Positions 35,950-47,557 are shown, counted from the stretch's first letter. The stretch: DNA of 64,000 nucleotides from Simmondsia chinensis (GCA_018398585.1 JAGTTD010000001.1:29953438-30017437), one strand, 5' to 3'. Notes: generated by a model not told the origin, from the sequence alone. Made by a program: numbers and translations.

Positions 35950-37382
35950 GAGCCTTAAACACCACTAAGGAGGACATGGAAATAGGACAAACCAAAATAT
36001 AGGAAAAAAAGGATAGTCAAGCCATAAATATGTTGAAGGAAAGCACTCAACATAAGCGGATCATAACCGTCAAAACCCAGCCCTAGTCTTTTCCATCTCC
36101 AAGGTACACTCCACAGCAAGGATCTTACCAGCATCTTTAACGCTATCACCCCTTTTCACCAGATTCCTCTTTTTTGTTTGCCAGAGGCCTTCGCAAATCT
36201 CTTTGCTTTGTTCCCGGGCGACATGTCCCTTAGGAAATCTTATAGCTCTCGCTTAGCTTGCTCTTTCATCTTGCCTTCAATGCTTTCCTACCCCTAATTT
36301 GTCGCACATGATTTATGGATCTAACGTCCCGCCAACACTTTTTTCCTTTTCTGCCCAACTATGCTGGACTCCTCCATAAATGGCACCGACACTTGAAAAT
36401 TTCTGGGCATACTCTCCTCTATGCGTGAGGGTCTTGCCAAGGCAAGGGGCTCAAAGCGTGGCGGAAACTCAAGCTCGGAGGACCCTGAGTCATTATCACT
36501 TACGGCGTCCATGGCTTCGTTCTCATGAGGCGATGTCTAAACATGGGGCTGAACTATTTTGGGTATATCATTCTCTACCCACGAAGGGCGCTAGAGGAAA
36601 GTGTTGGTTTACTTGAGCTTCTTGGATTGATAGTTGAGCAACAAGCTGGGGAAAGGGAGGGAGAAGAGATGCGCGCGGGCAATAGCAATCCGAGGCCCAT
36701 CCGATACACTGACCATCAACATGAATAGCAATCTGGCCCAAAGTTTGCCCGACTAAATTCATGCCTTCATTCACTAACCTTGAATGGGGAGTTCCAGAGT
36801 ACTCACAATCATCCATGACAGCTGTGGTCTGCTCGGGAGAAGGATGAACTTGTGGGGTATGACGTACCAAAGTGGTGCAAGCTCTGTCTCAATGCGTGTG
36901 CGAAGAAAATGAGGCCTGTTCCCTTGCTAATATGGCCGAGACAGCAACGCTTTGGGTGAGTAGTTTGGGATCACCTCTGAATTACCCTTTTTGACAAGAA
37001 CCATGCGAGATCCCCCGATAAATTGAACTTGGACCATCCGATGAATAAGTGTTGGGAAGCAAGTGTCAATAAGAGCCCTGGCCACATCAACACATCTCAT
37101 AGCTGAAGTCCTGGAATCCACTCTGATGAACTTCCCCCAAATCTTAGCGAGATCAGTAAAACATTCCTTAGACCAACATTGGACAAGCAATCCATGGATC
37201 TCAATACATACTCTTCTGTTAAGAGAGGCAAGGGTCTTGCCTGAGTATTTATACATCTCTTTGAATCTATGAAGTAGAATCTCTTTACGTGGACCAAGAT
37301 AGGATTTCAAAGTGTCCGTAGAGTCGCCAATAAGGATAAAGGACATGGGGCTTAACCTTTGAGGGGCCATATAGCTACACAA
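35950..37382 (-). pseudogene. L1-type LINE ORF1 remnant
   Basis: The minus-strand frame at 36927-37382 shows the DUF4283-like ORF1 pattern ('RRVCIEIHGLLVQCW', then 'FIRVDSRTS' and 'DVARALIDT'). The next frames (36568-36870, 36321-36512) fit the cysteine-containing and variable tail of ORF1. Reverse transcriptase was not found. It is not part of the L1 at 5.6-15.7 kb. Confidence 0.55.
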
Positions 37383-37880
37383 AGAATAAAAATTTACAGT
37401 ATTAAAAGTAAAAAAGAAATTAACTTCTATGATACTAAAATAAAATAACCACCAAATTAGGAAACAATGTTACAAAATCAATAATAAAATCAACAGCTCG
37501 AATCTGGGAGATATTTCAATGACCAATAATATACAAGTACAAAAAACAAACAAATACATGGTGAGCTATATAAAATGAGTGACCCCTAAAATTTTACCTT
37601 CTACACAGGGCATTTGACCAGATTTACTAGACACCACAAAATTAATGACACTCAAAATTGTGACAGTATAAACTTAAAATTATTATAATATGTAATATAA
37701 TTTTATCCAATATAACACTATCCATAGTTTCAAACAATGATAACACCTTTGACCAAATACAAAACAACAATAATACATTTAGTTATTTAAAATATAAGCA
37801 TCTACCGTTCGGGACAAAGGAAAGTTCTAGCGGTAGTTTACCCCTTGGTTGACAACGGGATAAAGGGAAGTAAGGGCAAT
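37383..37880. other. AT-rich stretch, nothing recognised
   Basis: No coding frame, repeat end or RNA gene seen. Confidence 0.4.
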
Positions 37881-37886
37881 GAGGGT

Positions 37887-39376
37887 CTGTTTGACAAGTT
37901 CCTTTGAGGAGTAAAGGCAGTAATGGGGGTAATTATCTGTCTTTATCTCCATTTTCCTTAACCCCAAATTGCGAGGGAAGATGGATAAGGTAACTTTTTA
38001 AAAAAGTTTAGACAATTTCACCTTTAACTCTCTTTACCCTTACCTTTTACCTAATTGCCAAAAAAACTAAACTCATTTACACTTAGGTCGTGTTTGGAGA
38101 TGTAACTGGGACCCAGAATTCCAATTCCGTTGTTTGGTTCATCTTCTGGAAATGAAATTATAATTCCACTATCCAATTACATGAAATTGCAATTTAATTG
38201 AAAAACATACTTTCCAATTTCTTGCAATGGGGGACAGGAAATTGCAATTCCATATTAACTCTAGTGGTCTAAAAGTCAAAATGACACCACTTGATTAATC
38301 CAAACCAAGGTAATTCAAAATCGAAAGAATTAGACACAACCTAAACATTGACTCGAACCTTGAGATCACTCAACTTGATTGACTTGAACTTGAAATGACC
38401 GAAATTAAAACTCAAAGTTCTAAATAACCCAACCCGATTGATTCGAAATTCGAACTTAAATCCAAAACATGAAACTACTCGATTTGAGTACGATGTTAAC
38501 AAGCTGAGTCGAAATGGAAATGACTCAAACAAATTAACCTAAAACCTAATATGACCCAAACCCAAAATGACTCAAAACCAAAATGACTCGACTCATGTCA
38601 AACTTGGCATAAGATGATTTGAAATTTGAAATGATACAACCTGTTTGTTCCAAAACTAAGATGATTCGAGCTCGAGATGGCCTAAATCAATCATAACCTG
38701 ATCGATTCTAGCCTAAATCTCAAAAAGACCAAGTCCGAGATAACTTAAAATCAAATGATCCGATGAGATATTCCACCAGATTTGACTCGAAACTTGAATA
38801 ACTACAATTCAATGTGAATTTCTTTGACCATTATAACTTGAACAAAATATGAACCGTTTCAATCATGTTGATTTAAAACTCGAAATACTCCAACTCGATT
38901 AACCAAAAACCCGTGATGACTCTAATAATTATGGGATTATAATTTCAACCTCCAATTCCTCTGATGAACTGAACAATAGAATTTTAATTCCATCAGAATT
39001 CCAATTCTACTAGAATAAGAGTTAGATTACAATTTATAGTCTAGCTTCGATTTCATGTGTCAAACATAATCTCACCTCTTCTTATTTAATATATCTAATA
39101 ATGAATTTGTAATACCTTAGGCTTCCATTACCCCCATTTACCCTAATTTTCTTTAACTCCCAATTTGGGGATATGATAAAATTTTAAAAGATTATGGATA
39201 ATTTTGTTTTTATTTTAATTATAACTTTTTTTACTCTTATATTTTTACCCAATTATTAAAAAAGAGTAACTCATTTATTATTCTTTATTCTTATTAATTT
39301 AACATATTTAAATAAAAGAAAGATGTTATCTAACTCTCATCTTTATTTTTTTCTCTTTATTTTGTTGTCAAACAAG
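37887..39376. repeat. Repeat region bounded by short inverted repeats, upstream of membrin
   Basis: CTGTTTGACAA at 37887-37897 faces TTGTCAAACAAG at 39365-39376, an inverted pair. Inside, a roughly 150-bp block (37926-38071) recurs directly at about 39128-39290 around shared strings such as 'ctttaactc' and 'aaattg/aatttggg'. Between them lies a ~1-kb segment starting 'ttaggtcgtgtttgg', which contains the minisatellite-like 38300-38900. This looks like nested MITE-like DNA elements. No transposase is present. Confidence 0.45.
38300..38900. repeat. Degenerate minisatellite-like 'gactcgaa...' repeat
   Basis: Short units built from 'acttga', 'gattcgaa', 'gactcgaa', 'aatgactcaa' and 'aacccgattga' repeat irregularly for about 600 bp. 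Similar units occur at 34590-34730. No coding capacity. Confidence 0.5.
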
Positions 39377-39540
39377 GTATTATGGTCCTTTGCCCGTTGC
39401 CAAACTAGGCAGCGGAACGCTGGGATGGGAAAAGGACGACAGTTCAGCTTCATATACGTACAAGCGGATAAACAGAGGGGGGAAAAGAGAGAGAGAGGAG
39501 ATCGTTGGAGCGATCGAAAAGAATTGGGTTTACGGTGGGG

Positions 39541-39791
39541 ATGGAAGGAGGGGGCACATTATCGGAGGTGTACCAGAGCGCGAAGAGGCTGCTGTTGCGA
39601 ACCAGAGATGGCCTGGAGAGGCTGGAGCGCCTCGATTCCTCCGTCACCGCCTCCACCGCTGCCGGCGTCGACTCCCCGGAGCTCTCCTTCGCCCTCAAGA
39701 GAGACATCGCCCACCTCCATTCTCTCTGCGCTGACATGGATCGTCTCTGGCGCTCCGTCTCCGTCAAATCTCAGCGCGATCTCTGGAAAAG
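39541..39791 (+). CDS. MEMB11: Membrin (Golgi Qb-SNARE), exon 1
   Basis: Membrin is the Qb-SNARE of ER-Golgi and intra-Golgi vesicle fusion. Exon 1 gives 83 codons plus two bases. The N-terminus 'GTLSEVYQSAKRLLL', 'DIAHLHSLCADMDRLWRS' and 'VKSQRDLW' match plant MEMB11/MEMB12 (the N-terminal helical regulatory region). The start is the ATG at 39541 in a strong context (ggggATGG); no upstream in-frame ATG was seen. The exon ends AAAAG|GTCTCT, giving an AGG Arg codon completed by exon 2. It is GC-rich against AT-rich surroundings. Confidence 0.93.
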
Positions 39792-40123
39792 GTCTCTCCT
39801 CTCTCTCTCTCTCTCACCGTCTATATCTACCTTGAAACGATCTGCCGATTATAATTTTTAGTTTAGAAGTCGTACTATATTGAATTGTCTTTCTTTGGCG
39901 AAATTCAGGAGCTTTTCTTGTGTTGTATTTGTGAACTGTTTGTCCTAATGTTGGAACTGGCGCTCCGTCCTTGGGAATTCTTAGGATTCACGGGAAATGA
40001 GTTTAGATTCTTTCATTTTTCCCGTTGGAGGATGTGTGTATGTTGTTGACGCAAAGCATAATTCATCTTGGCTATTGCCCTACCTAGATATGTATCTGTT
40101 GGATTTCCGTATATTTGTGAAAG
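39792..40123 (+). other. Start of membrin intron 1 with CT microsatellite
   Basis: The GT donor at 39792 is followed by a CT-rich run (39793-39822). The rest is T-rich, intron-like and non-coding. Confidence 0.6.
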
Positions 40124-40139
40124 GATCATATCCATTTCA

Positions 40140-40315
40140 GTGGCCCCAGGCTTGCATGCTCATAAATATTGTTCTTTTTAGGGTTGGGCCCCTTCGAAAA
40201 CAACCTCTCTATACCATAGCACCCTGTAGGCTGTAGGGGTTAGACTGCATGCATCTTGCCCTACACAGACCCTGCCTTGGCGGGTGCCTCTTTGAGTCAC
40301 TAGGTTATTGTTGTT
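40140..40315 (+). mobile_element. 5'-truncated RTE LINE 3' end, copy i
   Basis: A 176-bp body flanked by a perfect 16-bp target duplication GATCATATCCATTTCA (40124-40139 and 40316-40331). Its sequence matches the RTE 3' end: 'ccccaggcttgcatg', 'tagggttgggcccc', 'cagaccctgcc', and a TTG-repeat tail. It lies in membrin intron 1. Confidence 0.85.
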
Positions 40316-40331
40316 GATCATATCCATTTCA

Positions 40332-42600
40332 ATTATGTGGCATTTGTTGCCAAATTATATGGGCACATTGGTCCTCAATGGAATACGGATTTAGCTCTCC
40401 AGATTTAATAGTCTCGCAGGTGTTGATGGGCGGAAATGGTTGAGGAGGCCATTTGAATTGACAGATTGCTTGATCTAGTGTTCATGTGTAGTTGATCATA
40501 GATTTGGCAGTCATGCTTCTGTTCTGCTCAACTTCAAGGACCTTATTTGGTACCTCTCGTGAGATTTGGTATGGACATTATTTGGTGCACGGGTTTTTCG
40601 TTAGTATAATGCTATTTGGTCCTGTTGAAGTCCACCTTGGTCAAATTGTGTAGCATCTTGTATAGCTAAATACTCTCATGTATTTAGATTTTGAGAATTT
40701 GGTGTTGTAGGCCATTCTTGTGAGTATATGTCTTTCCTTGATTTGCTCACTTTGTTTATTCCTTTGAACTTTTTAAAAAATGAGGGGCCTTCAAAATTTG
40801 AGTTCAGGCATACTAGTTGATTGTATTATGATTAAAAAAAAAAAAAATAGATGCAGTTTATATCAAAGAGTTAATAACACTGAGGAGTTGTGCAAAAGTC
40901 AGAATATGCATTTGGAGATCAATTTTTATTTTCTCGAGTTCATGTTGATAACTGAACTTTCGTTGGAACCTATCCTGTGCTGCTAGGGAAGTTTTAAAGA
41001 CAGAGATAACTTCTCCTTTGCCATGCTTCTATATGGGGATATGAGGCTTATATTTTAGGGAACTTTTGAAGGCAGTAGGGATCTATTAGCTTGTCGACAC
41101 TTCTTGTAAATATCGTAGAAGGCTTGCTTATTGGGGAACAGGTTTGGGTGATAGAAAATTTATTAATTTGTAAACCTGTGAGTATTATTATGTATCCTTC
41201 ATGTGTCGTGAGAAACAGATCAAGGGTAAAAAGGGTTTGGAGCATGGCAGCATCAAATTAAGAATCATGCAAGATGTGTATTTGGTTCTACGGGCTTGAA
41301 TTTTGCTATAAAATGAATTCAGATGTATAACAAGAATTTAGTATGTTCGCAATACAGAATGGGGGTCATACACTTTCTAATGTGTGAGAAATCGCAGAAC
41401 AAAGCCGCGATAAGGTTTGCTCATCACATTTCTGTTGTTCTGTCTAGAATGACGGGAAGATAAAGAGCCCTCCTAGTAACTAAAACCCTAGCAAATGGAT
41501 GGGCATATATCTGGTTTGTTGCTAGTAAAACCCTGCCTTCGTAGTTACTCTTCGTTGTGGTAGCTTGATGTGGGAAATGCAGCTGAAGTAGATAGTGCAT
41601 TGGAGTTTTAGATTTGAACATTATCTAATGTCAACTGTCAAGGTGGCAAGATGTAGCCCATAATGTGCGATGAAAGAAAAACTGCCGTGTTCACCTTCAG
41701 TTTCAGCTGGGAGTTGTTAATGTTGATTAAAAAAACCTTGGTCCTTGCTTACCATATTGATCGATGGAGGCGAAAAGTTTGGTTGCAAATTTTCACAAGA
41801 CGGCTATGGTGGGACCCAATTTGTTTCGTTGGCTGTCTTTCACTTGCTTCTTGACACTATTTATTTCCTTACTATTTTTTCCTTGTTTCCTAGGATCCTG
41901 TGTGGTCTTTTCATACATTACGGATATTCCCCTCATTTTGTAGGTGGTTTTGGTTCAAGAGCTACAACCAAGGAATGGAAATTGAAGTGGGGAAAATGAG
42001 AACAGGAGCGGGTAGAATAGAAATGGACTTTGTTCTGGTTTAAGAGGGAAATAGAATCCCATTCTAATGCAGGACACAAGATAGGATTTAACGATTTTAG
42101 TAGATAGGTTATTTAAGTTTATATTTTTTTGGACTTTGTTAGGGAATTTGCTATGATAATGATAGATTCTCTTAGTTATCTTTATTTTAGGGAAGTAGCA
42201 CAGTGTTTATTTGTTATTTATCTTACTTTTAAGAGAGGAGTTTCCTAGTTGATTTGATATTTCTTTACTTAATTGTCCAATGTTATCTTAGAGATTGGTT
42301 TTGGTCTATAGATGTAGCTTCATAATTCATTATTTTCAGTTTTAGACATTATGGAGTTTGGTTTGGTGTTGGCAAGTTATGCTACATAAATTTGGTATTA
42401 TAGCAATAGTTTTGGATCATCGCCACAGAGTCTCTATAGTCGCCGCCATAGTGCTGCGGCTTATGCACTGATATTACTGCTTAGTATCTCCTCCCATTGC
42501 TTATGCACTGATGGTGCCTGTAATTTATCATAAACTCCTACAAAACCCTACACATCACCAACAAAAAAACCCAACCCCCTTTCAAATTGATCCATCAACG
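40332..42600. other. Membrin intron 1, apparently low-copy part
   Basis: No retroelement motif, exon-like frame or RNA gene was recognised in about 2.3 kb. It is T-rich, as plant introns usually are. Confidence 0.45.
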
Positions 42601-42626
42601 TGGCTTTTTAAGGAGAGGGAGGGTTT

Positions 42627-42690
42627 TTTTTTTTTTTTTCTTTTTTTTTTTTTGTTTTGTTTTTTGGGGGGGGGGGGGGGGGGGGGGGTG
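42627..42690. repeat. Poly-T followed by poly-G tract
   Basis: A T run (interrupted by single C and G) passes directly into a run of about 23 G. Similar homopolymers occur at 49471-49510 and 57409-57430. Assembly error is possible. Confidence 0.7.
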
Positions 42691-42699
42691 GGGGAGACC

Positions 42700-43332
42700 A
42701 AATGAGAAAAACAGAAAATTGAAAAAAATTGTGCCATATTTGGAAAAAGTGCCACTTTATCCATGCCCACTTGTCACCTTGTCACATATCAAACCCATGT
42801 CTGATTACTTTTCAACCTTGGAGTTGGATTGGCTTGAGTCAAATAAGTATGGACAATATAAGAAGAACAACACTTATCATCCTTATTTTCTATGGGAATT
42901 TGTTTGGCATCGGCTTTTATTCAAGATATATCCTATACTTTATGTTTATTACGTTTCTAGACTCAATGGTAAGTTGTATGAACTTTCACTGGACAAGTCC
43001 AAAGTGTATTTTAGGGCTTACTATGATGCAACTGCCCTAACTTTCTCTCTTGTACCCACTTATGAGCATCCTTATGGTCGGGGTCCAAAATACTACTTTC
43101 CTCCCCAACTGCTATCATCCATGGAAATAAAGGAAGGGAAAAAAAAAAAAATTAGGAGGAAGAGGACGAAGCACAAGAAGAAGAGGATGAGAAGGGAGAG
43201 GAAGCACAACAAGAATAGGAAGAGAAAGGAGAGGAAACATAAGAAGAAGAGCAAGATTCGACAGAATTCAACCAATCTCAACGACCTACAAGCGAGGATG
43301 AGTGTGGTATAGATTCTACAAAGGAGACCTTT
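42700..43332 (+). pseudogene. Unrecognised open region, interrupted by the PDS5-carrying element
   Basis: A plus-strand frame of about 200 codons, aromatic-rich ('HPYFLWEFVWHRLLFKI'). In a second frame after an A run it becomes strongly acidic (EEEDE-type, 43150-43260). That acidic frame reads through to the element at 43333 and continues after it (45775-45883) with one CCTTT removed, then stops. It was therefore a longer open region before the insertion. I do not recognise the protein; it may be a transposon product. Confidence 0.35.
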
Positions 43333-43706
43333 TGATGTAGCACCCAAAGGAAAACTAATAATTTTCTAACTCAATTCTTAAACTCCGAATTCAATTTTAT
43401 TCAAAGAAATCTTGATAAGATACCTAAGGGTCCTATTTATAGTGTAGGTGCCCTGAATCTGAAAGGATAAAGAAGTTTAAACCAAATCTAACTAGAAAAT
43501 AAAAATAATCGGAATCTTAAAATTATAATCTTAATCTAACTAAAATAAAAGATAAACCTAAATAATCTTAATCTAATTTAATATCAATAAATCCTAAAGG
43601 ATAAACTAATATCTAAAGAATTTAAAAGTTACAAATATACTTAAACTCCTTCTAATCCAGATATCTTCACGAATCACATATTTTACATTATCTTCGTACT
43701 GCATCA
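43333..43706 (-). repeat. Left (3') LTR of the PDS5-carrying element
   Basis: 374 bp. It shares with the right LTR 'cctatttatagtgtaggt' (also a TATA-like block) and an ending of the form 'cttcgtac(t/g)gcatca'. Confidence 0.85.
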
Positions 43707-43914
43707 TTCTCCCCTAATTACAAAAAACTCGTGCTCGAGTTTTGCATGCCGTATTGTTGAAACAAAACTTCTCATCATCTCCCAAAGATAGTAATATATG
43801 AACTTTGTAAGGCTTGTTAAAATAAATATCGAATTTCAGATGAATAATAAAGTCAATGTGCTCGTTATCATCGAAGACAAGCTGTTGTTGGAAGGCATGC
43901 CCCTTTTCGAGAAT

Positions 43915-44672
43915 CTAAGGTTTTTCATTGAATTTGGACTCATGATCTACCTTAGCTAGTTCCTCATAAATTGAAAATTTTTCAACTGGTTTGAGTTTGT
44001 CTATAACCCTTCTAGTAACCTCATCTTCAAGTCTTCGGACGACGGGCAAGACATCTTTATTGTCTTTCCTCAGAACGTTTGGGATTGATACTAGCAGCTC
44101 CATTGATATACCGTCATTTTCATCCAAGATCGTCGTCATTATCACCTCCATGAATGATAACACAATTTGAAGATGATCATCCCTTATCATTTTAATAAAA
44201 GAGTGGAACATTTTAAGAATCAAGGAGTCACAATTGAGGTCTAGCATCATAATGGAATATTTGGTCATAGCCATAATTTCAAGAATTGAACATCTCTTAT
44301 TGTACGATCGATTGGATTTATCATGTAAGTTTTGAAGTGACTATACGATCAATTGAAATACCTTTTTCATTAGATCATCACCATAAGGTGCATATGGAGT
44401 TGTGATCCTTATAACCTCGCTTAAACATGCAACAATTGCAACTCTTACATCAACATCCTAATGTCTTAAAAGTGCATTTGTTACTCATGCCTTTGTTAAC
44501 AAGAAAGCGCAATACATGTTGACTCTGATGGTGGCAGTTCCACCCTTTCCAAGCGTAGCAAAATTGTGTCAAGCAAAGAAAGAAGTCCACCAGAAGTGCG
44601 TGGTGGTTTAATAAGGAGCCAATTCTCAGCTGCCTCAAGATAATTCTCGAGCCTTTTATCAGGGTCTTCCAT
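43915..44672 (-). pseudogene. PDS5: Captured PDS5 (cohesin cofactor) N-terminal fragment
   Basis: PDS5 binds cohesin and controls sister-chromatid cohesion. From the ATG at 44672 the minus strand reads a segment like plant PDS5 N-termini: a 'LLSLLDTILLRLERVE' helix, then 'DVRVAIVACLSEVIRITTP', 'KKVFQLIV', 'LDLNCDSLILKMFHSFIKMI' and 'IRDDH'. There is a frameshift near 44500 and in-frame stops near 44465 and 44335. About 250 codons run without any intron-like interruption, whereas the host gene is intron-rich, which points to a cDNA origin. No function expected. Confidence 0.8.
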
Positions 44673-44689
44673 CAAGTATGCATCTCAAA

Positions 44690-45424
44690 ATAAAAGAAAT
44701 AGAGCTAATGAGCTATGGTGCATAAGCTCTCTGGCTATTAGATTTTGGACAAGGGGTTCTAACCTAAGTATGTCTTTTGTTCTTGTCTCTCTCTTTCAAT
44801 TTGGAGCCTTTTTTTGGGAAACTAAAAAGGGAAAACCTTGTGAAGAGTCTTTGGAGGGAGGAGGCGTCCAAGGGTCCTCATCGACCGACTTGGGTTCGAT
44901 CGGCGACCGTGGTCGCACTGCTGGAGACTGAGGACAAAACGACCTCAAGGTTAGGGTTAGGGTTCCGAAGGGATGTACAGTCAAGGAGGAGGGAATTCGA
45001 AGGGGTTGTGGGTGTTGAAGGGTTAGGGCTTCAAAGTTGAGGTTTGCGGCTGGATACGTGTCGTGAGGGTTTTTTTATCTTTTTTTTTTGTGATCAAAAT
45101 GGGTCATGAGGTTCGGGCTAGTTCTGATGGATTGTGGGGGGGTTTTGGTTCTTGTCGGCGGTGCGGATCAAGGGTCTAGATTGTGGGTTTTGATAGAGTT
45201 AGGGATTCTCAGGGGTTGTGGGTGGGTTCCGGTAGTTGGCGGCGATGGTGGCGGGTCAATCGGTTACTGTAGCAGTCAGGGCAGTGACAATTTGGGGGTT
45301 TAGTGTTTTGTTCGAATGGTGCTGGCCGTGGGTATGAGGGTTCCAAAAGTTTGTGGCATCTGGGTTTTTTTGTTTTGGCTGAAAGAGAACAAAATTGGAT
45401 CAATTTTTTCTCTGATGCCAAAAT
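44690..45424 (-). other. Leader of the PDS5-carrying element
   Basis: GC-richer than the LTRs, with runs such as 'gtcggcggtgcgg' and 'ggcgatggtggcggg'. No retroelement protein motif. It may be element leader or captured 5' untranslated sequence of the PDS5 transcript. Confidence 0.35.
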
Positions 45425-45769
45425 TGATGTAGCACCAAAAGAAAAACTAATAATTTTCTAACTCTAGATTCAGTTTCATTCAAAGATATCTTCATAAAAT
45501 ACATAAGGGTTCTATTTATAGTGTAGGTACCCTAAATCCGAAAAGATAAAGAAGTCCAAATCAAATCTGACTAGAAAATAAAAATAATTAGAATCTTAAA
45601 AATATAATCCTATTCTTGCTAAAATAAAAGATAATCCTGAATAATGTTAAATAAATCTCATATCAATAAACCCTAAAGAATAAACTAATATCTAAAGAAT
45701 TTAAATATACTTAAACTCCTAATCCGGATATCTTCATGCCATATTTTACAATATCTTCGTACGGCATCA
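45425..45769 (-). repeat. Right (5') LTR of the PDS5-carrying element
   Basis: 345 bp, next to the primer-binding-site complement; aligns throughout with 43333-43706. Confidence 0.85.
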
Positions 45770-45883
45770 CCTTTCATATTGATTTCATCATATTTGAAGA
45801 CTTTGCTTGGTCTACTTCCGAGAGGCAAACGTTTTGCACCATACTTAGGACCTCGCACATTGATAGGCATTTGATATAGTTCC

Positions 45884-46252
45884 TAATGTAGTACAGAATA
45901 AATTAAACTAATCTCTAAAGCAACTAATAAACTCTTGGATTTAATACATAAGAGCCCTATTTATAGTGTAGGTACCCTGAGTCCAAAAAGATAAAAAGTT
46001 CTATTTATAAAATAACTAAGGAATAAAGAAACTTAGAATCTTAAGAAATATATTCCTATGCTTATTATGGTGTTGTTAGGCCCAGTTTCCTAAGAGAGGA
46101 GATGGCCTCAGATATGGCACGATGGAGGGCTAGCATAAGGGTAGCGGAGGTGGCAGAGTAGATTAGTGCGGAGAGTGACTTGTAGTTTAAGATTCTTAGG
46201 CAGGCATAACCTCAAGTGAAGCACTTATAGGCTAGTTTGTTCTCTGATCATG

Positions 46253-46283
<31 letters not shown>

Positions 46284-46624
46284 TTCTTCCTTTGTTCCTC
46301 AAAATTCATTGGTAATTAGTTGGTGGTTTATTTGCAGGAACTCAATTACTTTAGGTTGGGGGGGTCCTCGGAAACAGCCTCCTTTCCACTCGGAAGGGGT
46401 AAGGCTGCGTACATCACCCCTCCCAGACCCTGCTTTCTGCGGGAGCCGCGAGGCACTGGGACTGTTGTTGTTGCTTATTAGAAATAATAAAATAAAATAA
46501 CTTTGAAGACTATGAATTTGACTCAGACAGAAAGAGAATAAAAATTAAACAAAAAAGGAACTCCTAATTAATCATGAATTCTTCTTATGCAAACTTGCTA
46601 TGATACTTAGATTATATGGCATCA
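45884..46624 (-). repeat. Gypsy-5 3' LTR, split by an RTE LINE copy
   Basis: It shares 'ccctatttatagtgtaggtac' and the 'ggcatca' end with the PDS5-element LTRs, and its right edge directly follows the end of the Gypsy-5 coding region. The RTE copy and its duplication occupy 46068-46480. Confidence 0.6.
46068..46471 (+). mobile_element. 5'-truncated RTE LINE 3' end, copy ii
   Basis: The body is flanked by the 9-bp duplication TGCTTATTA (46059-46067 / 46472-46480). It starts in the last RTE codons ('DMARWRASIRVAEVAE'), contains a TCT microsatellite (46256-46291), then the conserved 3' end 'ggtaaggctgcgtacat', 'cagaccctgc', 'gcgggagcc', and a TTG tail. Confidence 0.82.
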
Positions 46625-47520
46625 TTTCCTTACGGTTGAAAAGAACTCTACTTCAACGAGTTTGTTTGCACATATTCCTTAAGTAGATGGGCATCAATTG
46701 AATAGAAACTCTCCTTCAATCCAGAAGCTTCACTAGCTTGACGGTGTTTCCTTTGAACTAGGAAACAGTGAGTCTCAACACCTGAAGTGCACACGATCTC
46801 ACCCGTGCACATCACTAATAACGTCTTGAGGCTTGAAAGTTGGGGTGCTTGGGTTTGGGCTTACCTGCGGTGCCACGAGAAGAACTACTAGGAGGCTTGA
46901 TGTCTTGGTAAAAGGGTTAAGGCTTTCACATTAAAAACTGGACTAATATTCATGTGATTAGGTAACTTCAGTAAATAAGCATTAGGTCTAAGTTTCTAAG
47001 AAATTCGAAAAGGGCCCAAAACCCCACACATGAAGCTATTTAAATGAATTTTTAGGCAAGCTATTCAGGGGAATGCGAACCACAAGATAATTATGTTGAG
47101 CATTAATTTCAACTTTATATTCTACATGCCTATAGCAATTTTATGCCTAACCTTGGCATGCAAGTCACATTTTTGTTGAGTTAGTCTCAGTAGGAAGGGA
47201 CACATAAGTGGAAGGGGGAAGGAGACCTAGATCAACGAAAGTATTAGGCTTGTAGCCATGTCCCATCTTCAAAATGACTCTTACTAGTAGTGCAGTTTAC
47301 ATAATTACTATATGCAAATTCAACCAAGGCAAATTCAAGTCCTAATTTCCGGTCTATCACCAATGATATGTCCAAGCAAGTCCAGACTTCGGTTAATCAC
47401 CCGAATATCTCCATTAATCGATGGGTGAAAGGATGTAGAAAATTTCAAGGTTATATGACATAACCTCAAAAGCATTCCCCAAAAATGAGTGATGAACTTG
47501 ACACCGCAATTAGACACAAT

Positions 47521-47534
47521 GGATGTGGGGAGGC
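47521..47534. repeat. Target duplication (left) of the chimeric insertion
   Basis: GGATGTGGGGAGGC, matching GGACGTGGGGAAGC at 49021-49034 with two differences. Removing what lies between restores the Gypsy-5 integrase frame. Confidence 0.65.
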
Positions 47535-47557
47535 AATTAGACACAATTGTCTAGAGT

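Larger units (their letters stand above)
43333..45769 (-). mobile_element. Small LTR element carrying a PDS5 fragment
   Basis: LTRs at 43333-43706 and 45425-45769 start TGATGTAGC and end CATCA. The target duplication CCTTT (43328-43332 / 45770-45774) is perfect. A primer-binding-site complement (ctctgatgccaaa) precedes the right LTR and a pyrimidine tract (ttctcccct) follows the left one, so orientation is minus. The 1.7-kb interior lacks gag and pol and instead encodes a PDS5-like segment. Its LTRs resemble the Gypsy-5 LTR, suggesting mobilisation in trans. The LTRs are well diverged, so it is old. Confidence 0.85.

Noticed and set aside
39323..39835. A 170-codon frame overlapping membrin exon 1
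   Set aside because: Alternate frame of a GC-rich exon; only the frame from 39541 matches a known family and splices in frame.
42587..43312. A real 241-codon protein starting in the poly-T/poly-G tract
   Set aside because: The first part is a translated homopolymer (F and G runs), and the lysine/arginine-rich end is the wrong frame of an acidic repeat.
46256..46291. TCT repeat as a serine-rich coding region
   Set aside because: Microsatellite inside an RTE 3' untranslated region.
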